Positions 1 through 6,832 of a stretch of 8,671 nucleotides of DNA are shown piece by piece (position 1 is the first letter of the stretch; every line of letters begins with the position of its first letter). The notes below the pieces were generated by a model. It did no database searches and was not told the DNA's origin. It saw only the letters and a program-made list of their open reading frames with translations. The stretch is taken from assembly GCA_002385805.1 (NCBI GenBank), contig DGEF01000062.1, positions 1 to 8,671 on the forward strand. The letters run 5' to 3'. The DNA is from Peptococcaceae bacterium UBA3933. Lineage in GTDB: Bacteria > Bacillota > Peptococcia > Peptococcales > BICA1-8. Both the position numbers and the translations under genes were made by a program.

Positions 1-1788
1 GCTCATTTTTTCCAGTTGGACACCGGTTAAGACCAGGTCACCTTCCCGCCAGATATCTAATTCTTTAGCAATAGCTAAAGCTGTATCTTGGTGGTCACCG
101 GTGATCATCACTGTTTTAATTCCTGCCCTACGGCCTATGGCTACCGCTTCTTTAACTTCCTCACGAGCAGGGTCTAAGATGCCAAAGAAACCGATAAAGG
201 TTAGTTCCTTTTCTGCCATTGCGGAAGTTGGATTATTTGGAACTTCCGGCCATTTACGATAAGAGATGGCCAAAACTCGTTGACCCTGAGAAGCTAAGGA
301 GGAATTTACCTTTAGTATTTCTTCAGTAAGCTCCGGAGTTAATTCTTTTACACCATCTCTGGTAAGTACGCTGTTACAACGGGTTAAGATAATATCGGGA
401 GCACCTTTTGTATAGGAATAGATTTCGCCGTCCATTTTGTGGAAAGTGGTCATCATCTTCCTGCCTGAATCAAAGGGTATTTCCGCTAATCGGGGATAGG
501 CGGTATCAATTTCTTCTTTAATAAGTCCGGCTTTACCGGCGGCAACTACTAAAGCACCTTCCGTAGGGTCACCGATTACTGTATAACCTTTTTCCGTCTT
601 TTCAATACGGGCGTCACTGTTTAAGATACCGCCCCGCAACATTAACTCTAAGTTTTTATTAGCTAAAGGTGATATTTTATTATCTTTTTCATCGAAAAAT
701 TCTCCTTCAGGTTGATAGCCTGTTCCTGTTAGCCGGATAAATTCACCGTCATGATAAATTTGAATCACAGTCATTTCGTTTTTGGTAAGAGTGCCTGTTT
801 TATCGGAACAGATATAGTTGGCTACCCCTAGAGTTTCTACAGCCGGAAGTCTACGGATGATAGCGTTACGGCGGCTCATTCTAGTTACACCTATGGCTAA
901 CACAATAGTAACTACTGCCGCAAGCCCTTCGGGGATAGCGGCAACTGCCAAAGCTACGGCGGTCATAAACATTTCCATTAATCCTCCGCCTCGCCATATC
1001 CCTACCAGGAAAACTATAAAGACGATTATTCCGGCGGCAATACCTAAAATTTTACCTAAAGTAGTTAACTGCCGTTGTAAAGGAGTGGGTTCAGGGGGAG
1101 TTTCTTGTAACATTTGGGCGATTTTACCTAACTCACTATTCATTCCGGTGCCGGTAACTATGGCTTTACCGCGACCACCGGTTACACTTGTACCGCGAAA
1201 GACCATATTTTTACGGTCGCCGACAGGTACATCTTCACCTTCAATAACATCCAGGTTTTTTTCTACCGGTACCGATTCTCCGGTCAGAGCAGCTTCGTTG
1301 ACCATTAAGGAGGCGGATTCAATCAAACGGCCGTCAGCAGGGATAGCATCACCTGTATCTAAAAGCATAATATCTCCTGGAACCAAATCCTCAACCTCAA
1401 TTTTAGTGACTTTTCCGTCCCGGAGCACTTTGACCATAGCCTTTGTCATTTCTTTTAGAGCTTTGAGGGCTTCTTCGGCTTTGTTTTCTTGCACTACACC
1501 TAAGATTGCATTTAATACTACAATGGCAAGGATGACAATAGAATCTGTCCACTCGCCTAAAGCCCCGGAAACTATTGCGGCAATGATTAAGATTATTACC
1601 AGTGTTTCTTTAATTTGGTCGATGAACATAGAAAGTAGACTACGGGGGGGAGCCTCTTTTAAGGTATTAGGACCATAGGTCTCTAACCTTTTTTGGACTT
1701 CTCCCTTGGTCAACCCTGTTTTCAAATTGACATTTAATTTGTTTACGATTTGTGGCAATTCCAGGTTATACCATTTATGTTCCTCCAA
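1..1788 (-). CDS. P2A-type cation-transporting P-type ATPase (Ca2+/Mn2+ exporter-like), N-terminal 596 residues; 3' end outside window
   Basis: A membrane ATPase that pumps a divalent cation out of the cytoplasm through a phospho-aspartate intermediate. Visible, in order: a cation-ATPase N-terminal segment (about 1-40), M1-M2 (about 45-100), the actuator domain with TGES (169-172), M3-M4 with the ion-binding PEGL motif (P286-L289, in AIPEGLAAVVTI), the phosphorylation motif DKTGTLT (D329), nucleotide-domain KGAPD (K461) and TGDH (T563). The reading frame is open to the window edge, so the hinge motif GDGVND and M5-M10 must lie beyond base 1; the family is usually near 900 residues. TTG at 1788 is chosen because GAGGTG (1800-1795) lies 6 nt upstream; the ATG at 1776-1774 is out of frame. 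An in-frame GTG at 1796 overlaps that binding site. The gene follows a manganese riboswitch, so Mn2+ is the inferred substrate, although the visible motifs alone fit Ca2+ equally well. Confidence 0.95.
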   Translation of the reverse strand, partial: MEEHKWYNLELPQIVNKLNVNLKTGLTKGEVQKRLETYGPNTLKEAPPRSLLSMFIDQIKETLVIILIIAAIVSGALGEWTDSIVILAIVVLNAILGVVQENKAEEALKALKEMTKAMVKVLRDGKVTKIEVEDLVPGDIMLLDTGDAIPADGRLIESASLMVNEAALTGESVPVEKNLDVIEGEDVPVGDRKNMVFRGTSVTGGRGKAIVTGTGMNSELGKIAQMLQETPPEPTPLQRQLTTLGKILGIAAGIIVFIVFLVGIWRGGGLMEMFMTAVALAVAAIPEGLAAVVTIVLAIGVTRMSRRNAIIRRLPAVETLGVANYICSDKTGTLTKNEMTVIQIYHDGEFIRLTGTGYQPEGEFFDEKDNKISPLANKNLELMLRGGILNSDARIEKTEKGYTVIGDPTEGALVVAAGKAGLIKEEIDTAYPRLAEIPFDSGRKMMTTFHKMDGEIYSYTKGAPDIILTRCNSVLTRDGVKELTPELTEEILKVNSSLASQGQRVLAISYRKWPEVPNNPTSAMAEKELTFIGFFGILDPAREEVKEAVAIGRRAGIKTVMITGDHQDTALAIAKELDIWREGDLVLTGVQLEKMS

Positions 1789-1886
1789 GAAAATCACCTC
1801 TTTAAGGTTATTTGGATTAGTTTAAGATTAATTTTAGTTTAGGTTTATTATTGTCATTTTTATCCAAAACCAACTCTAATATTAAT

Positions 1887-1928
1887 AAAAAGACCTTTAC
1901 CTCGACTTCCAAATCAAGGTAAAGGTCT
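1887..1928 (-). terminator. Intrinsic terminator forming the Mn riboswitch expression platform
   Basis: On the minus strand, AGACCTTTACCT (1928-1917) pairs perfectly with AGGTAAAGGTCT (1902-1891). The stem can be extended by TGA/TCG, and TTTT (1890-1887) follows. The 5' arm contains CCTTTAC (1925-1919), the same bases that close helix P1 of the upstream aptamer, so aptamer and terminator exclude each other. This predicts read-through when the ligand holds P1 together and termination when it does not. It lies about 100 nt before the ATPase start codon. Confidence 0.9.
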
Positions 1929-2020
1929 CACTTTAGCTAATAGCTTAGGTAATACCGGGCTATAATAAGCCGACATGACGATATTACCGCCGGATTAACC
2001 GGCAAGCTACTCCCCTTTAC
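1919..2020 (-). promoter_or_regulatory. yybP-ykoY manganese riboswitch aptamer
   Basis: Read on the minus strand, the element opens with GTAAAGGGGAGTAGC (2020-2006) and closes with TAGC...GAGACCTTTAC ending at 1919. This matches the hallmark GGGGAGUAGC and GAGACCUUU strands of the yybP-ykoY family. Inside are a GCCGG/CCGGC hairpin (2003-1989) and a GGTAATA/TATTACC helix (1988 to about 1948) that carries a GGC/GCC hairpin and a CGTCAT segment near the expected metal-binding loop. The family senses Mn2+ and often controls cation exporters, including P-type ATPases. It is a leader of the gene starting at 1788 and is followed at once by an overlapping terminator. I assigned it from conserved strands and pairing, not a covariance search. 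Confidence 0.9.
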
Positions 2021-2054
2021 AAGGATTTTATGTAGTTTTAACTATTATTAATTT

Positions 2055-2083
2055 ATTTTATTATATTTTTCCAAAAGAGGCAA
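2055..2083 (-). promoter_or_regulatory. Promoter for the Mn riboswitch and ATPase gene
   Basis: On the minus strand, TTGCCT (2083-2078) and TAAAAT (2060-2055) are separated by 17 nt. They lie about 35 nt upstream of the aptamer, as expected for a leader-RNA promoter. The flanking DNA is very AT-rich, so the match is suggestive rather than proven. Confidence 0.55.
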
Positions 2084-2101
2084 GAGTAGAAAAATAATTA
2101 A

Positions 2102-2129
2102 TTGATGTTAAAATGGAACTAAGTAAACT
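2102..2129 (+). promoter_or_regulatory. Candidate promoter of the efflux operon
   Basis: TTGATG (2102-2107) and TAAACT (2124-2129) are separated by 16 nt, 44 bases before the first ATG of the membrane fusion protein. The -10 hexamer lies inside a symmetric palindrome (2117-2147), so a bound repressor would block it. The -10 match is only 4 of 6. Confidence 0.45.
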
Positions 2130-2147
2130 AAATTAGTTTAAATAGTT
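2117..2147. promoter_or_regulatory. Palindromic operator candidate with four half-sites
   Basis: AACTA occurs at 2117-2121 and 2126-2130, and its complement TAGTT at 2134-2138 and 2143-2147. All four are exactly symmetric about base 2132, with 9-bp steps on each side. The core TAAACTA-AAT-TAGTTTA (2124-2140) is a perfect 7-3-7 palindrome, and an outer pair GTAAACTA/TAGTTTAC (2123-2130, 2143-2150) is also perfect. It overlaps the operon promoter's -10 region. Such a site suits one or two dimers of a TetR-type repressor, and one is encoded at the end of this operon; that link is inference. Confidence 0.55.
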
Positions 2148-2158
2148 TACCGACTATT

Positions 2159-2165
2159 GGGGAGG
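2159..2165 (+). promoter_or_regulatory. Ribosome binding site that sets the start of the fusion-protein gene
   Basis: GGGGAGG lies 1 nt before the ATG at 2167 but 7 nt before the ATG at 2173. The second spacing is the normal one, so translation most likely starts at 2173. Confidence 0.75.
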
Positions 2166-2172
2166 TATGGAT

Positions 2173-3171
2173 ATGGAGAAGAAAAAGCTAATTTTGCCCT
2201 TTGTGGGATTATTAATTATTTTGGCAGGGGCTTATTTCTTCTGGCAGACTTATTTAATAGAAGAAAATGAACTAATTCAAGCTACAGGTACTATTGAAGC
2301 GACCACTGTGAATCTTAACGCAAAGCTTGCCGGAACCATAGAGGTTTTAAATATAAAACAAGGGGAGTTAGTCAAGAAAGGTGACCTGATAGCAGAATTA
2401 GGGCGTAGTGACTTAATCGCCCAACGGGAAAGGGATGAATTAAGTGTGCTTAAAGCCCAGGCTAACTTAGCTGATTTATTGTCGGGAGCCCGGGAGCAGG
2501 AAACCAAAGCCGCTCTTGCCGGCATAAATGTTGTAAAGGCTAAACTTGAGCAGGCGGAAGCTGAATTAAGAAGAGTAGAGGCCTTATTTAAGGAAGGGGC
2601 TCTTACGGAAGTAGAGTATGAGAAAGCCCAAACTAATGTAGAAATTATTCTTAATGAACTTATGGCTCTTGAAGCTCAATATGAACTTTTAACAGCAGGG
2701 AATAGAGCAGAAGTAATTAAAGCCGCACAAATTGAGGTGGAGCGCACCCAAGCTGTATTAAAGTCTACGGAAGCAATGATAGAAGATCTTAAAATATATG
2801 CCCCCTTAGATGGTGTAGTTTTGACCAAAAATTATGAATTGGGGGAATATGTTACACCAGGAGCCGTTGTGGCAACTATTGCTAATCTGGAGGATCTATG
2901 GATAAAAGTTTATATACCTACTGATGATCTTCCCAAAATTTTCTTAGGCCAAAAGGTTACTTTTACGGTTAGCGGATCACCTAAAATTTTTGAGGGTGTT
3001 GTTCAGGAAATAGCTACAAAAGGAGAATTTACTCCCAGAACAATTCAAACGAAAAAAGAAAGAGCAAATGTTGTTTTTGCCGTGAAAATCGGTATTAAGA
3101 ATGGAGAGGGTATTCTCAAACCGGGAATGCCTGCAGATGTAGTTTTCTCCGGTGGTGATCGTGATGATTAA
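2173..3171 (+). CDS. YbhG-like membrane fusion protein (HlyD family) of an ABC efflux pump
   Basis: Periplasmic-adaptor-type subunit that would link an inner-membrane ABC transporter to the cell exterior. The protein has 332 residues from the ATG at 2173. An uncleaved N-terminal anchor (about 6-28) follows a KKK stretch. Next come a lipoyl-type half-motif (about 45-78, AGTIEVLNIKQGELVKKGD), a long Ala/Glu/Leu-rich coiled coil (about 82-205) containing LLSGAREQE, the second lipoyl half (about 208-238, APLDGVVL), and a beta-barrel ending with GEFTPRT and LKPGMPADVVF. The LLSGAREQE, AGNRAE and EFTPRT features are typical of E. coli YbhG, which works with YbhF, YbhS and YbhR. It is the first gene of the operon, and its stop overlaps the next start. 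An adaptor of this kind is less expected in a single-membrane cell; the substrate cannot be told from sequence. Confidence 0.9.
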   Translation: MEKKKLILPFVGLLIILAGAYFFWQTYLIEENELIQATGTIEATTVNLNAKLAGTIEVLNIKQGELVKKGDLIAELGRSDLIAQRERDELSVLKAQANLADLLSGAREQETKAALAGINVVKAKLEQAEAELRRVEALFKEGALTEVEYEKAQTNVEIILNELMALEAQYELLTAGNRAEVIKAAQIEVERTQAVLKSTEAMIEDLKIYAPLDGVVLTKNYELGEYVTPGAVVATIANLEDLWIKVYIPTDDLPKIFLGQKVTFTVSGSPKIFEGVVQEIATKGEFTPRTIQTKKERANVVFAVKIGIKNGEGILKPGMPADVVFSGGDRDD

Positions 3172-4066
3172 AGTTAAAGGAGTGAGTAAATCCTTTGGCA
3201 GTGTTTTGGCTTTAAAGGAAGTAGATTTAGAAGTAGGTATTCAGGAAATTTTCGGTTTAGTTGGTCCTGACGGAGCCGGTAAGACTACTTTGATGAGGAT
3301 AATTTGCGGACTTATTGCACCGGAACAGGGTCATGTTCAGATATTAGGCTCTGCTTCGGAAAAATTGGTGAATAGAGAAGATTTTGGGTATATGCCTCAG
3401 CGGTTTAGTTTGTATGGAGATTTAACTGTAATGGAAAACATTCATTTTTTTGGGGCAATGTATAAATTAGACAAAGAAACTATAAATGAAAGGGCTAAGG
3501 AAATTTTAGAGATTACCAACCTGTTTCCCTTTAGAAATCGTCTCGCTGACAACCTTTCCGGTGGCATGAAACAGAAACTGGCCCTAACTTGTGCTTTGAT
3601 TACCCGTCCCCGGATTCTGATCTTGGATGAACCCACTTATGGTGTGGATCCACAATCCCGGAAAGATTTCTGGAAAATTCTTTATGACTTAAATAGAGAA
3701 GGCATGACCATTTTGGTTTCTACACCCTATATGGATGAGGCTGAACTTTGTACTCAAGTAGCTTTTATGGACAGAGGTCGGATTGTAAAAATAGATTCTC
3801 CTCAGGAGCTAAAAAATAAATTTCCCTATACAGTTTTGGAGTTGGTTACTCCTGTAGTGGAAGAGGAAAGTTTAAAAAAATTAGCTCAAGTGGAAGACCT
3901 TTATTTTTTTGGTAATAGGTATCATTTGGTACTTAAGGAAACCATGTCTATTGAAGAAATACAATTTATATTAAAACAAGAGGGGTTTGAGGTAAGTTCT
4001 CTAAAGACAGTCAGACCTTCTCTGGAAGATGTTTTCGTTTCCTTGGCGGACAAAGAGGTGGTCTAA
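3164..4066 (+). CDS. ABC transporter ATPase equivalent to the first half of YbhF
   Basis: Cytoplasmic ATP-binding subunit of the efflux pump, 300 residues. It shows Walker A GPDGAGKT (34-41), Q-loop Q79 in YMPQRFSLY, signature LSGGMKQK (131-138), Walker B with D155 and E156, and a normal D-loop, VDP (161-163). The H-loop histidine is absent: the segment reads STPYMDEAE, with Pro188 at the usual His position. The Asp in Walker A and the missing His are also features of the N-terminal half of E. coli YbhF, as I recall it. A C-terminal region (about 215-300) ends in SLEDVFVSL, typical of DrrA/YbhF-type ATPases. ATG at 3164 is preferred over the in-frame GTG codons at 3152, 3155 and 3161, because GGTGGTG (3151-3157) lies 6 nt upstream; it overlaps the previous stop. 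The last base of its stop is the first base of the next gene. Confidence 0.92.
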   Translation: MIKVKGVSKSFGSVLALKEVDLEVGIQEIFGLVGPDGAGKTTLMRIICGLIAPEQGHVQILGSASEKLVNREDFGYMPQRFSLYGDLTVMENIHFFGAMYKLDKETINERAKEILEITNLFPFRNRLADNLSGGMKQKLALTCALITRPRILILDEPTYGVDPQSRKDFWKILYDLNREGMTILVSTPYMDEAELCTQVAFMDRGRIVKIDSPQELKNKFPYTVLELVTPVVEEESLKKLAQVEDLYFFGNRYHLVLKETMSIEEIQFILKQEGFEVSSLKTVRPSLEDVFVSLADKEVV

Positions 4067-4989
4067 TGGAATATGTAGTAGAAACCACTAACTTGACTAA
4101 AGTTTTTGGAAATTTTACAGCTGTTGATAAATTAAACATTAAAATTAAACCCGGTGAAATATATGGATTTTTAGGACCTAACGGAGCCGGCAAAACAACG
4201 GCCATAAGGATGTTGTGTGGTGTCCTGGAACCTACCGATGGTTCAGGTAAAATTTTAGGTTATGATCTTGTTCAGGAAACAGAAAAAATAAAAAGCCGTA
4301 TTGGTTATATGTCCCAAAAGTTTAGCCTGTATGATGACCTTTCCGTTCTGGAAAATTTAAATTTCTATGCAAGTGTCTACGGTCTTCCCAGGGTAAAACG
4401 TGAGGCGCGTATAAGAGAATTGGTAGCAATGGCCGGTTTAACCGGACGGGAAAAGGAGCCGGTGGGAAACTTAAGCGGCGGCTGGAAACAACGTCTGGCT
4501 TTAGGTTGTGCTATAATTGCCCGTCCTTCTCTGGTTTTTTTGGATGAGCCTACCAGTGGTGTAAGTCCCACCGGTCGCAGGGTGTTTTTTAATATTATCC
4601 AAGGGCTGGCCCGTCAAGGGACTACGATTATGGTGACCACTCACTTTATGGATGAAGCTGAACGGTGTCACAAAATCGCCTTTATTTCTGCCGGCAAACT
4701 AATTGCTGTAGATACACCGGATAATCTTAAAAGAAACGCCTTAGAAGGTTTTCTGGTGGAATTAGAACTACCAAGTGCTATGGATAAAATAAAGGATATC
4801 GAAAGTTTGCCTTATGTAAAGGAGTGCTCCATTCACGGTCCTTTACTACATGTTTTACTGAAAGAAGAAAGAAATCTCTATGATTTGCAAAGAACTTTGG
4901 GCGTAAAACCCCGGCCCATTATACCGTCCTTGGAAGATGTTTTTATTTCTTTTGTTAAAGGCAGCAAGGAAGGTGAAAAAAATGCATAG
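4066..4989 (+). CDS. ABC transporter ATPase equivalent to the second half of YbhF
   Basis: Second ATP-binding subunit, 307 residues, expected to pair with the ATPase encoded just upstream. Motifs are Walker A GPNGAGKT (37-44), Q-loop Q84 in YMSQKFSLY, signature LSGGWKQR (136-143), Walker B with D160 and E161, and an intact H-loop, TTHFMDEAE with H193. The D-loop reads SGVSP, so the usual Asp is Ser167. Together with the missing His in its partner, this would weaken one of the two composite ATP sites and leave the other intact. The C-terminus (SLEDVFISF) is typical of the DrrA/YbhF group. The start ATG overlaps the previous stop by one base (TAATG), with AGAGGTG (4054-4060) 5 nt upstream. The strong match to YbhF's C-terminal half suggests that the E. 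coli protein corresponds to a fusion of this gene pair. Confidence 0.93.
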   Translation: MEYVVETTNLTKVFGNFTAVDKLNIKIKPGEIYGFLGPNGAGKTTAIRMLCGVLEPTDGSGKILGYDLVQETEKIKSRIGYMSQKFSLYDDLSVLENLNFYASVYGLPRVKREARIRELVAMAGLTGREKEPVGNLSGGWKQRLALGCAIIARPSLVFLDEPTSGVSPTGRRVFFNIIQGLARQGTTIMVTTHFMDEAERCHKIAFISAGKLIAVDTPDNLKRNALEGFLVELELPSAMDKIKDIESLPYVKECSIHGPLLHVLLKEERNLYDLQRTLGVKPRPIIPSLEDVFISFVKGSKEGEKNA

Positions 4990-6088
4990 GATTATTGCCA
5001 TTTTAAAAAAAGAATTTCTGCAAATGCGCAGGGACCGGATGACCTTAGGCCTTGTTTTCATGATACCTCTGGTGCAATTGTTGCTTTTTGGCTTTGCCAT
5101 CCAGACAGAGGTAAAACATATTCCTACTGTTGTTTTTGATCAATCTTTAAGCAGGGAGAGCAGGGAATTGTTGGATTCTTTCAGTGCTTCCGGTTATTTT
5201 GACATTAAGTATACAGTTAACGGGTATAGTGATGTCAATCGCATGATTGACAGTGGCAAGGCTAAGATAGGGATTATCTTTCCGCCGGATTTTGCGCGAA
5301 GTGTTAATAAGGGAGTGTCTGCACAAGTACAAGTATTGGTAGATGCCAGTGACAACATGGTAGCCAATCAGGCAATAGCTATTGCCAATTCTATTGGGTT
5401 ACTTAAATCTCAGGAAATGCTTGCTCAAAAAGTAAAGATTCTTCCTCCTTATGATATCAGGGTAAGGCCCTGGTATAACCCGGACGGAATTACGGCTTAC
5501 TATATGGTACCGGCTATTTTAGGTGTGGTGGTTACTATGACCATGGTCCTTTTAACTTCTATGGCCATCGTCCGTGAAAGGGAACGGGGAACTTTGGAGC
5601 AGTTAATGGTAACACCTATTAAACCTTTTGAGTTAATGCTGGGTAAGATTTTACCATATATCGTTTTAGGGTACATCCAGATTACCGTAGCCTTGCTTAT
5701 CGGTGTAACTGTTTTTGACGTTCCCATCAGAGGCAGTTTATTAGAACTATATCTTTTAACTCTCTTTTTCATTACTGCATCCTTAGGTTTGGGAATTTTA
5801 ATCTCCAATGTAGCCAAAAATCAAATGCAGGCAATGCAGATGGGGTTCTTTGTAATGCTGCCCAGTATCATGCTCTCCGGTTTTATGTTTCCCAGGGATG
5901 CTATGCCTCGACTTATATATTATCTAAGTAATCTAATTCCCCTTACGTATTATTTGGATATAATCAGAGGGATAGTGTTAAAGGGAATCGGTTTTTCCTA
6001 TTTGGTTGGGCAGGTTGTTTGCTTGCTGGTTTTTTCAGTGGTGTTGTTAATTGCCAGTACTTTGAAATTTAAGAAGAAAATTGCTTAG
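4982..6088 (+). CDS. ABC-2 type permease (YbhS/YbhR-like)
   Basis: Membrane-spanning subunit of the efflux pump, 368 residues. A short cytoplasmic start (KKEFLQMRRDR) leads to TM1 (about 21-42). An external domain of roughly 125 residues (about 43-170) follows, then five more membrane segments (about 172-195, 224-246, 255-276, 284-304 and 338-361). The conserved cytoplasmic stretch RERERGTLEQLMVTP (198-212) is typical of this family. ATG at 4982 is chosen because GGAAGGTG lies 6 nt upstream and because it begins at MHRIIAILKKEF, the usual N-terminus. A farther in-frame ATG at 4937 would add an atypical 15-residue head inside the ATPase gene. It overlaps the ATPase by 8 bases. E. coli has two such permeases (YbhS and YbhR), but only one gene is present here, so a homodimer is inferred. 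Confidence 0.93.
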   Translation: MHRIIAILKKEFLQMRRDRMTLGLVFMIPLVQLLLFGFAIQTEVKHIPTVVFDQSLSRESRELLDSFSASGYFDIKYTVNGYSDVNRMIDSGKAKIGIIFPPDFARSVNKGVSAQVQVLVDASDNMVANQAIAIANSIGLLKSQEMLAQKVKILPPYDIRVRPWYNPDGITAYYMVPAILGVVVTMTMVLLTSMAIVRERERGTLEQLMVTPIKPFELMLGKILPYIVLGYIQITVALLIGVTVFDVPIRGSLLELYLLTLFFITASLGLGILISNVAKNQMQAMQMGFFVMLPSIMLSGFMFPRDAMPRLIYYLSNLIPLTYYLDIIRGIVLKGIGFSYLVGQVVCLLVFSVVLLIASTLKFKKKIA

Positions 6089-6135
6089 TGACCACGAGTA
6101 AAGGTTGAAAAGCAGTGATTAGTGCTTAGGAACTA

Positions 6136-6160
6136 TTTCTCATTGACTAGAGTGTGAGAA
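6136..6160. repeat. Short inverted repeat between permease and regulator genes
   Basis: TTCTCA (6137-6142) and TGAGAA (6155-6160) form a 6-bp inverted repeat with a 12-base loop. No T-run follows, so it is not a clear terminator. It could be an mRNA hairpin separating the permease and regulator, or an operator. The rest of the 129-base gap shows no convincing promoter. Confidence 0.3.
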
Positions 6161-6203
6161 TGGCAAGGCAAGTTAATTAAAAACGGAGAGACTAGATTAT
6201 TAA

Positions 6204-6209
6204 GGGAGG
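6204..6209 (+). promoter_or_regulatory. Ribosome binding site pointing to an ATT start
   Basis: GGGAGG stands 8 nt before the ATT at 6218 but 32 nt before the first in-frame ATG at 6242. Between the in-frame stop at 6155-6157 and 6242 there is no in-frame ATG, GTG or TTG. The site therefore argues for initiation at ATT. Confidence 0.55.
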
Positions 6210-6217
6210 GTTTTAAA

Positions 6218-6799
6218 ATTAGAGAGAGAATTCTTTCAACTATGCAAGAATTATCAAAAGTCAAAGGTTTTTATAGAGTGACCATGGATGAATTAGCTAA
6301 AGAGGCGGGAGTAAGTAAACGCACCCTTTATCGGTATTTTCAGGGAAAGGATGAAATAGTCGAAGCCACTTTAGAAAAGTTCATGACAGAAGTAGCCCAA
6401 AAAATGGAGGAAATGATTTCTACCCAGGATAAACCGGAAAACATTTTTAGTAACATGCTTGTTATTTTGCATTATGTGGGAAATTATCTGGGCAATCCGG
6501 TAATTTTGGCTGATTTACGTCAACATTATCCACATTATTGGAAAAAAATTGATGATTTTCGTCTGCGAAAGGGGCAAGAAATCATTATTTCCAGGTTGTT
6601 TTTAGATGAAGAGAATAAAAAGTATATTAGAGATATCGATCTCCGGATTGTAACTACAGCAATTATTGCCGCTATTCAAGCGGTAGCAAATCCTGAATTT
6701 ATCATTCGTAACAACTTAACTTTTGAGGAAACTATCCGCCAGTTACTGGAGTTTTTTCAACACGGTTTTTTAAAAGAAAATCTTGATATAGATAAATAA
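6218..6799 (+). CDS. TetR-family transcriptional regulator, probable ATT start
   Basis: DNA-binding repressor-type protein, 193 residues if started at ATT 6218, or 185 from ATG 6242. The N-terminal TetR helix-turn-helix is clear: RERILSTMQELSK is helix 1, GFYRVTMDELAKEAGVSKR carries helices 2-3, and TLYRYFQGKDEI ends the motif (about 2-47). The rest (about 50-193) is a helical ligand-binding domain of low conservation. Starting at the ATG would remove the first eight residues and cut helix 1, whereas the ATT start restores it and has a well-spaced ribosome binding site. The gene lies 129 bases after the permease in the same direction, so it may be co-transcribed. E. coli ybhGFSR is likewise linked to a TetR gene (ybiH/cecR), although there it is the first gene. 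It probably regulates the operon through the palindrome near 2132; the inducer is unknown. Confidence 0.9.
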   Translation: MRERILSTMQELSKVKGFYRVTMDELAKEAGVSKRTLYRYFQGKDEIVEATLEKFMTEVAQKMEEMISTQDKPENIFSNMLVILHYVGNYLGNPVILADLRQHYPHYWKKIDDFRLRKGQEIIISRLFLDEENKKYIRDIDLRIVTTAIIAAIQAVANPEFIIRNNLTFEETIRQLLEFFQHGFLKENLDIDK

Positions 6800-6832
6800 A
6801 AGGTTTACCTGTTTGTTATAGAGGTGCTTCTA

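Noticed and set aside
818..1678. 286-codon open frame on the plus strand
   Set aside because: It lies antisense to the P-type ATPase, whose TGES, PEGL and DKTGTLT motifs prove the minus strand is coding. The translated product is low-complexity (rich in Ile, Ser, Thr, Ala, Pro) and matches no family I know.
2167..2172. Upstream ATG for the membrane fusion protein
   Set aside because: It sits only 1 nt from the GGGGAGG ribosome binding site; ATG 2173 has normal spacing.
4937..4981. Upstream ATG for the ABC-2 permease
   Set aside because: It would add 15 residues inside the upstream ATPase gene, while ATG 4982 has a good ribosome binding site and yields the usual N-terminus.
2277..5817. Several short minus-strand open frames inside the efflux operon (61-105 codons)
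   Set aside because: All lie opposite well-supported genes, lack recognisable domains and are best read as shadows.
6131..6149. AACTA-like boxes upstream of the TetR gene as a second operator
   Set aside because: Only one exact AACTA half-site is present, without the symmetric partner seen at 2117-2147.
6143..6178. Possible promoter TTGACT before the TetR gene
   Set aside because: No acceptable -10 hexamer is found at 16-18 nt spacing.
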